NCBI RefSeq assembly: GCF_001050475.1
Contig: NZ_CP012034.1
Coordinates: 248,001 to 312,000, forward strand
Origin: Companilactobacillus ginsenosidimutans
Lineage (GTDB): Bacteria > Bacillota > Bacilli > Lactobacillales > Lactobacillaceae
DNA: 64,000 nucleotides
Direction of reading: 5' to 3'
Each line of letters starts with the position of its first letter. The first letter of the stretch is position 1. Made by a program: the position numbers and the translations under genes. The notes beneath the pieces were generated by a model, which ran no database searches, was not told the DNA's origin, and worked only from the letters and a program-made list of their open reading frames with translations. Shown here in pieces: positions 24,625 through 30,735 of this stretch.

Positions 24625-25716
24625 TCGTTTAAGACTTTGTATAAGAAGGTCATTGAAAAAAATGATTTATCTTTTGAATCAGACCGAATAATTTCGGTAG
24701 CAAATATGTATTATAAACCTAATGATTCGAAGTCAGATGAAAAATATATGGAGACGTATAACATTTTCCGTCTAGGTGATATTGCTTTTGAAGGCCATAA
24801 AAGCAAGAACTTTGCTTATGGACGCTTCGTTGAAAATACCATAGGTGACGGAATTGTTTCTCATGTTTTTGATGTTTTTAGGCCTATATCGGAGTATGAC
24901 TTGAACTATTGGAAATATTTTATTCATTATGAAGATATTATGGGACAAAAATTGAGAATGTCTACTACAAAAGCGACTATGATGAATAATTTGGTCTCTA
25001 AGGATTTTTTGAAGCAATCAGTTTTAGTTCCTAACTTAGATGAACAACAAAAAATCGGCACCTTCTTCAAACAACTTGACCACCTCATCACCCTTCATCA
25101 GCGTAAGTTAGCTAAGCTTAAGGAACTTAAACAGGGCTATTTGCAGAAACTGTTCCCTAAAAATGGTAGCAAGTTCCCACGATTAAGATTTGCAGGGTTT
25201 GCTGACGCTTGGGAACAGCGTAAGTTAGGAGATATTACTAAAATAAGCACCGGGAAATTAGATGCAAATGCAATGGTTGAAAATGGCAAGTATGATTTTT
25301 ATACTTCTGGAATTAAAAAATATAGGATCGATGTAGCAGCGTTTGAAGGACCGTCCATTACAATTGCAGGTAATGGAGCAACAGTTGGATACATGCATTT
25401 AGCGGATAATAAGTTCAATGCCTATCAACGAACTTATGTGCTCCAAGAGTTTCTAGTAGATAGAAGTTTTATATTTTCAGAAATTGGAAATAAGCTGCCT
25501 AAAAAAATAAAACAGGAAGCTCGTACAGGAAATATTCCGTACATTGTTATGGACATGTTGACTGAACTGAAACTATCGATTCCTCAGAATAATTCAGAGC
25601 AACAAAAAATAGGTTCATTCTTTAAACAGCTAGATGACACTATCGATCTTCATCAGCGTAAGCTTGAAAAACTCCAAGAACTTAAAAAAGGGTATCTACA
25701 AAAGATGTTTGTTTAG
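24556..25716 (+). CDS. hsdS: Type I restriction specificity subunit HsdS (two target domains)
   Basis: The 386-residue protein determines DNA target recognition of a type I restriction-modification enzyme. Layout: conserved start (PQLRFKGFTDPWVQR), first target domain (about 24-160), conserved helical spacer (DEQQKIGTFFKQLD ... HQRKLAKLKELKQGYLQKLF, 161-205), second start-like segment (PRLRFAGFADAWEQRKLGDI), second target domain (220-345), distal spacer (EQQKIGSFFKQLDDTIDLHQ). Full length. GGAGG precedes the ATG, which overlaps an upstream stop as TAATG. No hsdR or hsdM is near, so it would have to work with host subunits encoded elsewhere. Confidence 0.92.
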   Translation: MKDKQAKYPQLRFKGFTDPWVQRSFKTLYKKVIEKNDLSFESDRIISVANMYYKPNDSKSDEKYMETYNIFRLGDIAFEGHKSKNFAYGRFVENTIGDGIVSHVFDVFRPISEYDLNYWKYFIHYEDIMGQKLRMSTTKATMMNNLVSKDFLKQSVLVPNLDEQQKIGTFFKQLDHLITLHQRKLAKLKELKQGYLQKLFPKNGSKFPRLRFAGFADAWEQRKLGDITKISTGKLDANAMVENGKYDFYTSGIKKYRIDVAAFEGPSITIAGNGATVGYMHLADNKFNAYQRTYVLQEFLVDRSFIFSEIGNKLPKKIKQEARTGNIPYIVMDMLTELKLSIPQNNSEQQKIGSFFKQLDDTIDLHQRKLEKLQELKKGYLQKMFV

Positions 25717-25861
25717 GGGCTATAACTATCAAATAACCCCTCAAAAACTTGGGTAAATTAGTTTGATTTTGTTGTCGCCAACGGCGACTTCTGATACAGA
25801 TTTTTAATGGGTCTAAAACAACATAGAATAAATTCTATGTGTAAGTGCGCCTTTAGCACCT
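25717..25861 (+). other. Spacer between the two hsdS genes
   Basis: No gene seen. It contains AGGGGCTAT...ATAACCCCT (about 25715-25740), a weak hairpin without a T run; GTCGCC-AAC-GGCGAC, a perfect small hairpin near 25774-25788; and a 20-bp inverted repeat at 25821-25840 (arms ACATAGAAT and ATTCTATGT). The phrase AATAACCCCTCAAAAAC is shared with the region after the endolysin (about 24297-24313), so this spacer is itself part of a duplicated segment. Confidence 0.6.
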
Positions 25862-26088
25862 TTAACGGAATTATGATATCCTTGATTTGTTTAAGACGGT
25901 GACTACTAACCAAGACGAATTCGCTAGCTTGCCAGAGCTAAGGCAGTAGTTACACAAAAAGCAATCACTACGGATTTTATCATCCAAATTGCCTTAGACA
26001 TTAAACCGGAGGAAAAATAATGAAGGATAAGCAAGCTAAATATCCGCAATTAAGATTTAAAGGCTTCACTGATCCTTGGGTACAGCGT
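25862..26088 (+). repeat. 227-bp direct repeat, copy 2
   Basis: Second copy of the repeat at 24398-24624, same orientation, offset 1464 bp. Recombination between the copies would remove the first hsdS and leave one with the target domain of the second. Confidence 0.95.
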
Positions 26089-26637
26089 AAGTTGGGAGAA
26101 GTCGCAGATATTATCGGTGGTGGAACTCCAAGCACTAATGTTTCTGAATACTGGAACGGTGATATTGATTGGTACTCACCCGTTGAAATCGGTAACCAGA
26201 TTTATATCGATGAAAGTCAAAAAAAGATCACTGGACTTGGTTTACAAAAAAGTTCAGCTCATATATTACCAGTGGGAACAGTGCTCTTTACATCACGTGC
26301 AGGTATTGGAAACACTGCTATTCTTGCAAAAGAAGGGTGTACTAATCAAGGCTTTCAATCAATTGTTCCATACAAAGACTTGCTTAATAGCTATTTTATA
26401 TTTTCTCGAACTTCTGAATTAAAACATTACGGTGAAATAAATGGTGCTGGATCGACATTTATAGAAGTATCAGGTAAACAAATGGCTAAGATGCCTATCT
26501 CAGTACCAAGTATTGAAGAACAACAAAAGATCGGTACCTTCTTCAAACAACTTGATGACACTATTACCCTTCATCAACGTAAGTTGGACTTGCTTAAGAA
26601 ACAGAAAAAAGGCTTTTTACAAAATATGTTTGTATAG
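26020..26637 (+). CDS. hsdS: Half-length HsdS with one target domain
   Basis: The 205-residue protein has the same first 23 residues as the upstream HsdS, then a different target domain (LGEVADIIGGGTPSTNVSEYWNGDI ...: the common GGGTP motif) and one conserved spacer (EEQQKIGTFFKQLDDTITLHQRKL). This is half the normal length. Half-size S subunits can work as dimers on palindromic split targets (known for engineered and natural cases). It may also serve as a silent cassette for domain exchange with the full-length gene. Confidence 0.85.
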   Translation: MKDKQAKYPQLRFKGFTDPWVQRKLGEVADIIGGGTPSTNVSEYWNGDIDWYSPVEIGNQIYIDESQKKITGLGLQKSSAHILPVGTVLFTSRAGIGNTAILAKEGCTNQGFQSIVPYKDLLNSYFIFSRTSELKHYGEINGAGSTFIEVSGKQMAKMPISVPSIEEQQKIGTFFKQLDDTITLHQRKLDLLKKQKKGFLQNMFV

Positions 26638-26657
26638 GGTCTATAAATAAAATAATA

Positions 26658-26691
26658 CCCACATCTATTAATTTAGATGTGGGCTTTTTTT
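26658..26691 (+). terminator. Terminator T1 (CCACATCTA-TTAATT family)
   Basis: CCCACATCTA (26658-26667) pairs with TAGATGTGGG (26674-26683), followed by a run of T. The stem and the TTAATT loop recur at 27382 and 27710. Confidence 0.85.
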
Positions 26692-26760
26692 GTGTATAAT
26701 TTGCAAAAATAGTCTCAATATATTAGCATCTAAGTTATAAATATAAAAAGGAGTGATTTT

Positions 26761-27006
26761 ATGCATTGGTTATGGGTTCTAATAGTAGGTGCAGTTATTG
26801 GTGCAATCGCTGGCGCAGTTACCAATAGAGGAGAATCTATGGGGTGGATTGCTAACATAATAGCTGGTATTGTGGGATCCTTCATTGGTGAAGGAATATT
26901 AGGATCATGGGGTCCGCAACTTGCAGGAATGGCAATCGTTCCATCGTTGATTGGAGCAATCATTCTTGTATTGATTGTATCCTTCGTAGTAAGAAAAAAA
27001 GCTTGA
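26761..27006 (+). CDS. GlsB/YeaQ/YmgE-family stress membrane protein
   Basis: The 81-residue protein has three hydrophobic, Gly-rich spans (WLWVLIVGAVIGAIAGAVT; GWIANIIAGIVGSFIGEGILG; MAIVPSLIGAIILVLIVSFVV). This is the pattern of the transglycosylase-associated/GlsB family, usually induced by general stress; molecular role unknown. AAGGAG precedes the ATG. It is paired with a CsbD-type gene 13 bases downstream. Confidence 0.85.
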   Translation: MHWLWVLIVGAVIGAIAGAVTNRGESMGWIANIIAGIVGSFIGEGILGSWGPQLAGMAIVPSLIGAIILVLIVSFVVRKKA

Positions 27007-27019
27007 GGAGGATCATATC

Positions 27020-27370
27020 ATGGGTATATTAAAGAATGTTTTTGCTTTCATGGCTGTTAGTACATTGATCGTCGGAGGTGTACTTATAGGAGGAACTATT
27101 GTTGCTGCTAAAGGTATTGATAAAGCTGGCGATGAATTGCAAAAAAAAGGTTCATTAAGAATATATTCAAAAGGAGATGTTAATATGAGTACTGATAGCA
27201 AAAAAGATATGATTAAAGGAAAAACTAATGAGACAGTTGGAAAAGCAACTGACGATGATAAGAAAGAGCTAAAAGGTAAGATTCAAGAAAAGGTTGGACA
27301 AGCCAAAGAAAAAACCGACAATATTGTTGATAAGGTTGCTGAAAAAATTAACAAGAAGTCTGAAAAGTAA
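27020..27370 (+). CDS. Membrane-anchor protein fused in frame to a CsbD-like domain
   Basis: Residues 1-55 form a short hydrophobic protein (AFMAVSTLIVGGVLIGGTIVAA, then polar). Residues 56-116 are CsbD-like: MIKGKTNETVGKATDDDKKEL, KGKIQEKVGQAKEK. An internal ATG at 27185 (residue 56) has its own GGAGATG site 7 bases upstream, and CsbD proteins normally start exactly there (about 60 residues). So either one fused protein, or two products from two starts in one frame. CsbD proteins are small stress-induced proteins of unknown action. Confidence 0.8.
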   Translation: MGILKNVFAFMAVSTLIVGGVLIGGTIVAAKGIDKAGDELQKKGSLRIYSKGDVNMSTDSKKDMIKGKTNETVGKATDDDKKELKGKIQEKVGQAKEKTDNIVDKVAEKINKKSEK

Positions 27371-27381
27371 TATTGAATTAA

Positions 27382-27411
27382 CCATATCTATTAATTTAGG
27401 TGTGGTTTTTT
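27382..27411 (+). terminator. Terminator T2 (same family as T1)
   Basis: CCATATCTA (27382-27390) pairs with TAGGTGTGG (27397-27405) using G-T pairs, with loop TTAATT, followed by TTTTTTATT. Confidence 0.75.
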
Positions 27412-27453
27412 ATTGGATATAAATTAAAGTATGTGTTATTGTGTAAACACAAA

Positions 27454-27488
27454 AAAGCAGATGCGGGGGCTCAATCCCACATCTGCCG
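27454..27488 (-). terminator. Terminator for the minus-strand 47-aa gene
   Basis: GCAGATGCGGG (27461-27471 region) pairs with CCCACATCTGC (27476-27487 region) and, on the minus strand, a T run follows. It supports a leftward transcript from the small gene. Confidence 0.7.
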
Positions 27489-27497
27489 CACTGCTGA

Positions 27498-27641
27498 CTA
27501 ATGAATAAAAATTGCGATTAATAACTCGGCAATGATAGCTATGCCAAGTGTGAACAGCTCGAATCCATGTGTAACAAAAAATTGTATTAAGTTTTGAATG
27601 TTTCGTATCTCTTGACTACAACGCTCAGTAGTCTTGCCCAT
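27498..27641 (-). CDS. 47-aa single-span membrane peptide, toxin-like
   Basis: The peptide begins MGKTTERCSQEIRNIQNLI and ends in a hydrophobic span (FTLGIAIIAELLIAIFIH). It is followed by a terminator on its own strand (27454-27488). Its 5' leader can fold (AGCCCGGCTTG with CAAGTTAGGCTT) just before the ATG, and on the plus strand the same hairpin is followed by TTTTTTTA, so a convergent antisense RNA could end there. This is type I toxin-like in layout, but I do not recognise the peptide family. The ribosome site is weak (TTAGG, 9 bases before the ATG). Confidence 0.5.
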   Translation of the reverse strand: MGKTTERCSQEIRNIQNLIQFFVTHGFELFTLGIAIIAELLIAIFIH

Positions 27642-27652
27642 TTCAGAAGCCT

Positions 27653-27690
27653 AACTTGTCATGTGCCGTTGTCAAGCCGGGCTTTTTTTA
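27653..27690 (+). terminator. Plus-strand terminator opposite the 47-aa gene leader
   Basis: AAGCC pairs with GGCTT and an inner CTTG with CAAG, followed by TTTTTTTA. It would end a plus-strand RNA antisense to the 47-aa gene. The stem has an internal mismatch of three bases. Confidence 0.45.
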
Positions 27691-27709
27691 TTTGAACAAT
27701 TATAAAAAA

Positions 27710-27743
27710 CCACATCTATTAATTTAGGTGTGGGTCTTTTTTT
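27710..27743 (+). terminator. Terminator T3 (same family as T1)
   Basis: CCACATCTA (27710-27718) pairs with TAGGTGTGG (27725-27733), loop TTAATT, then a long T run. It is the last phage-side signal before the likely attachment region. Confidence 0.75.
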
Positions 27744-27882
27744 TGCGTGATTTGTGTGACACTTGTGTGACAACTATATAAAAATCTAGAATGCTTTAGA
27801 ATATGCAAAAAATAAAAAAGCCGTAAACTCAACGTTTACAGCCCTTTTATAAAAATGAAAATGTTATAAAATACTTAAAATA
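27744..27882. other. Likely right end of the prophage (attR region)
   Basis: No gene is seen. Two copies of TTGTGTGAC (27752-27760 and 27763-27771) are spaced 11 bp apart, one helical turn, as expected of phased protein sites such as integrase arm sites. Host sequence (tRNA-Glu and its terminator) begins to the right, phage-type modules end to the left. The core att sequence cannot be named because the left end of the prophage is not in the window. Confidence 0.45.
27812..27842 (-). terminator. Terminator of tRNA-Glu
   Basis: On the minus strand GCTGTAAAC pairs with GTTTACGGC (one T-G pair), followed by TTTTTTATTTTTT. On the plus strand the same place would have a C-A mismatch, so it works for the leftward tRNA transcript. 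Confidence 0.8.
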
Positions 27883-27955
27883 TCACCCGTATGGGAATCG
27901 AACCCATAACTCCACCTTGAGAGGGTGGCGTCTTAAACCATTTGACCAACGGGCA
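27883..27955 (-). tRNA. tRNA-Glu (anticodon CTC)
   Basis: The 73-nt cloverleaf has D-arm GGTCAAATGGTTTAAGAC, anticodon stem CCACC/GGTGG with loop CTCTCAA (anticodon CTC), and T-arm ATGGG-TTCGATT-CCCAT. The body matches bacterial tRNA-Glu (compare the usual GTTGGTCAAG...TTAAGAC). CCA is not encoded. The first acceptor pair would be T-G. It is a likely integration landmark for the prophage to its left. Confidence 0.9.
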
Positions 27956-28005
27956 ATCAAACAATACTCGTTTATTTTACCTTGAAAGGTTGATAAGTGT
28001 CAATA

Positions 28006-28233
28006 TTATTTTTGGCCATTTTTTAACTTGATTTTAAGTATGGATAAATATACTAAGTAAATGACATAAATTATCGTAATAAATACTGCCGCCAAAGCGA
28101 TATACTCGAAGATTATCCAGTGAGTTACCATTCCGGTTGCTAGCAAGACAATGCTTAAGATGGCATAAACTAAGATGTTTCGGATTGTGTTATTGAATGA
28201 AGTATTTAATTCTTTTTTTTGATTATTATCCAT
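28006..28233 (-). CDS. Small two-span membrane protein, unknown
   Basis: The 75-residue protein has spans near residues 18-37 and 42-64 and a basic C-terminus (KIKLKNGQK). It follows the CPBP protease gene with a 1-base overlap, so the two form an operon. No family recognised. Confidence 0.7.
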   Translation of the reverse strand: MDNNQKKELNTSFNNTIRNILVYAILSIVLLATGMVTHWIIFEYIALAAVFITIIYVIYLVYLSILKIKLKNGQK

Positions 28234-28907
28234 TAGATGGCCAGCACGATTGATAAGAAATTATTTAAGAAATGAACTGTTATATCAGCTTTAATATTTT
28301 TAGTTCTATAATATACGACTGCAAGCAAGATACCCAAAAGTATTTTTGAAAGTGCATATATCCAATCCATGTTATGAGAAAATGGAGCGTGAGCAAATCC
28401 AAAGACAACTCCACTAATTAACATAGAAATAATTGGTCGATTACTGAAGAACCAGTTCATCATGATTCCTCTAAATAAAATTTCTTCAAAAATTGGTGAA
28501 ATAACTAAGACTGAAAATACTAATAATATTTTGCTATTTTGTCCCAGGGTAGTTAAAGCATCCACGTTTGAATTTTGTGCGTGCATAAAAGGTAGCAGTC
28601 CATAATTGATTGCTAATGCAGCCAAGATTCCAATGATTATGGTGATCCAAGTTTTTGTAGAGAAAGATTTAGTTTCAAATTTTTGGGCGCGCTTGAAGAC
28701 CAAATACAGTATTGCACCAGCGACTGCCATTAATATAAGTGAAATTATGGGAGCTATTTTTAGATAAGCCTCATAATTTTTCCCTAACATAGATTTTGTA
28801 AAAGTTAATATTGATAATGGAATTTGCTCTACAATAAATAGCATGATAAAGGCTATAATATGAAATAGACTTGTAAATGGTTGAGGTTGAATATTTTTAT
28901 TAGTCAA
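28233..28907 (-). CDS. CPBP-family intramembrane metalloprotease
   Basis: The 224-residue protein has about six to seven hydrophobic spans and the CPBP motifs: EEILFRG (about residue 140), FGFAHAPF and HFLNN near the end. Members are Rce1-like glutamic intramembrane proteases; in lactic acid bacteria several protect against own bacteriocins, but no bacteriocin gene is seen here. It is divergent from the ABC exporter. Confidence 0.88.
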   Translation of the reverse strand: MTNKNIQPQPFTSLFHIIAFIMLFIVEQIPLSILTFTKSMLGKNYEAYLKIAPIISLILMAVAGAILYLVFKRAQKFETKSFSTKTWITIIIGILAALAINYGLLPFMHAQNSNVDALTTLGQNSKILLVFSVLVISPIFEEILFRGIMMNWFFSNRPIISMLISGVVFGFAHAPFSHNMDWIYALSKILLGILLAVVYYRTKNIKADITVHFLNNFLSIVLAI

Positions 28908-28926
28908 TGAGTGTCCACCTTATTTG

Positions 28927-28942
28927 TTCTATTAATATAGAA
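28927..28942. promoter_or_regulatory. Short inverted repeat in the divergent promoter region
   Basis: TTCTAT-TAAT-ATAGAA lies between the divergent CPBP and ABC genes, close to where both promoters must be. It could be an operator; no cognate regulator gene is next to it. Confidence 0.3.
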
Positions 28943-29007
28943 TTTTATCGCAATAAGTGATTTAATACTAGAATGGCCTTTTAGGTCTTCGAAAAGGGAG
29001 TGAATGA

Positions 29008-30735
29008 ATGTTTAAGATAGTTCGAGGACGTCTAAATATTTGGCAAGTAACGGGTTCGATTTTATTTATGATCGTTCAAGTTGTTGTCTCACTATATTTG
29101 CCTAGTATCACATCTGATATCGTTAACAATGGTATCGCAAAAGGACAAACCGGATACATTGTGCAAGCTGGTATAAAAATGATTTTTATTTCTATATTAA
29201 CTGTACTTGCTTCGATTGGAAATGTGTACTTGGCCTCCAAAGCCTCACAAGGTTTGGGACAAAAATTACGTTCTGATTTATTTAGAAAAGTTTTATTCTT
29301 CTCACATGATGAATTTGACGCTTTTGACACATCATCATTAACAACCAGAACTACTAATGATGTTATGCAGATTCAAAATGTTATTGTCATGATGCTGAGA
29401 ATGATGATTATGGCACCAATTATGTTAGTTGGTGCTGGGGTCATGGCTTATCAAAAGAATGCCGAAATGACAAAAATCTTCATTATTGTTATTCCTGCTT
29501 TAGTTATTGTTGTTGGTACAGTTATGTACTTTGCTGTTCCACTTTTCAAAGCTATGCAGAAAAAGACAGATAGATTGAACTTGATTTTCCGTGAAGGATT
29601 AACAGGTGTCCGTGTCATAAGAGCTTTCAGACAAGATAGCTTTGAACAAAATCGTTTTAAGGGTGCTAATGATGATTACACTAACAATGCTATCAAAGTT
29701 TATACAATTGTTGCAATGATGGTTCCATTTGTTACGTTGATCATGAGTGGTACCAACATTGGTATTACTTGGTTAGGATCACATTATATTGCACAACAAA
29801 CTATGCAAGTGGGTAATTTGATTGCCTTCATGACATATGCAATGCAAATATTGATGAGTTTTATGATTCTATCATTAATATTTGTTTTGATTCCACGTGC
29901 TTCAGCTTCAGCTGCACGTATCCAAGAAGTTTTCAGTAAAGAAAGCCAAATTGATACAGTTGCCAAACCTGCAAAAATCAAAGGTGATGCATCGCTTGAA
30001 TTTAATGATGTTAACTTTAGATATTTGGGCGCTGAAAAGCTAGCTTTGACTAACATCAATTTTAAGATGGAAAAAGGTCAAACACTTGCTATCATTGGTG
30101 GTACTGGTTCAGGTAAGAGTACTTTGATTAATTTGATTCCAAGATTCTACGATTCAGAAACCGGTACCGTAAGAATTAATGGAACTGACGTCAAAGCCTT
30201 GAACACTGAGGATATTAATCGCCAAGTATCTATGGTTCCTCAGAAAGCTGTTTTATTCAAAGGAACAATCAAGAGCAATATGCTTTATGGTAAGGCAGAT
30301 GCTACTGACGATGAAATATGGCATGCACTTGAAGTTGCTCAAGCAGACGGATTTGTCAAAGAGCTTGAAGGACAACTGGACGCTGAAGTTGAGCAAGATG
30401 GGGATAACTTCTCTGGTGGTCAAAAACAACGTTTGGCTATCGCTCGTGCTTTGGTTAAAGACGCATCAGTTTATGTCTTCGATGATTCTTTCTCAGCTCT
30501 TGATTTCAAGACTGACTTAAACTTACGTACAGCTCTTAAGGCTGATGAAAAAATTCAAGAAAGTGTCGTTGTTATTGTTGGTCAACGTATTTCGACAGTT
30601 GCCGATGCAGACGATATTTTAGTTCTTGATAATGGTAATATGGTAGGTCTTGGTACTCATGATGAGTTAAAGGAAAATAACAAGACTTATCAAGAAATTA
30701 TTGAGTCTCAGATAAGGGAGGCAAATAATGGCTAA
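29008..30735 (+). CDS. ABC exporter half-transporter, degenerate-site subunit
   Basis: Fused membrane domain (about residues 1-310, six spans) and ATPase domain. Walker A GGTGSGKST (about 363), signature FSGGQKQRL (about 470), Walker B VYVFDDSFSALD: Asp in place of the catalytic Glu; H-loop VGQRISTV: Gln in place of His. So its own ATP site is degenerate, the mark of heterodimeric multidrug exporters (LmrC/BmrC type). The start of the partner lies in its last codons (8-base overlap). Substrate unknown. GGGAGTG precedes the ATG. Confidence 0.92.
   Translation: MFKIVRGRLNIWQVTGSILFMIVQVVVSLYLPSITSDIVNNGIAKGQTGYIVQAGIKMIFISILTVLASIGNVYLASKASQGLGQKLRSDLFRKVLFFSHDEFDAFDTSSLTTRTTNDVMQIQNVIVMMLRMMIMAPIMLVGAGVMAYQKNAEMTKIFIIVIPALVIVVGTVMYFAVPLFKAMQKKTDRLNLIFREGLTGVRVIRAFRQDSFEQNRFKGANDDYTNNAIKVYTIVAMMVPFVTLIMSGTNIGITWLGSHYIAQQTMQVGNLIAFMTYAMQILMSFMILSLIFVLIPRASASAARIQEVFSKESQIDTVAKPAKIKGDASLEFNDVNFRYLGAEKLALTNINFKMEKGQTLAIIGGTGSGKSTLINLIPRFYDSETGTVRINGTDVKALNTEDINRQVSMVPQKAVLFKGTIKSNMLYGKADATDDEIWHALEVAQADGFVKELEGQLDAEVEQDGDNFSGGQKQRLAIARALVKDASVYVFDDSFSALDFKTDLNLRTALKADEKIQESVVVIVGQRISTVADADDILVLDNGNMVGLGTHDELKENNKTYQEIIESQIREANNG

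Noticed and set aside
24556..25716. HsdS as part of a complete phage restriction-modification operon
   Set aside because: Neighbouring genes are the endolysin and stress proteins; no HsdM (NPPF motif) or HsdR (helicase) is encoded in the window.
24398..26637. hsdS inversion system with inverted repeats and a recombinase
   Set aside because: The long repeats are in direct orientation and no recombinase gene lies in the region; only deletion or gene conversion is supported.
1..27800. Phage integrase, repressor and replication genes
   Set aside because: None found. The window starts in the late region, so these should lie to the left.
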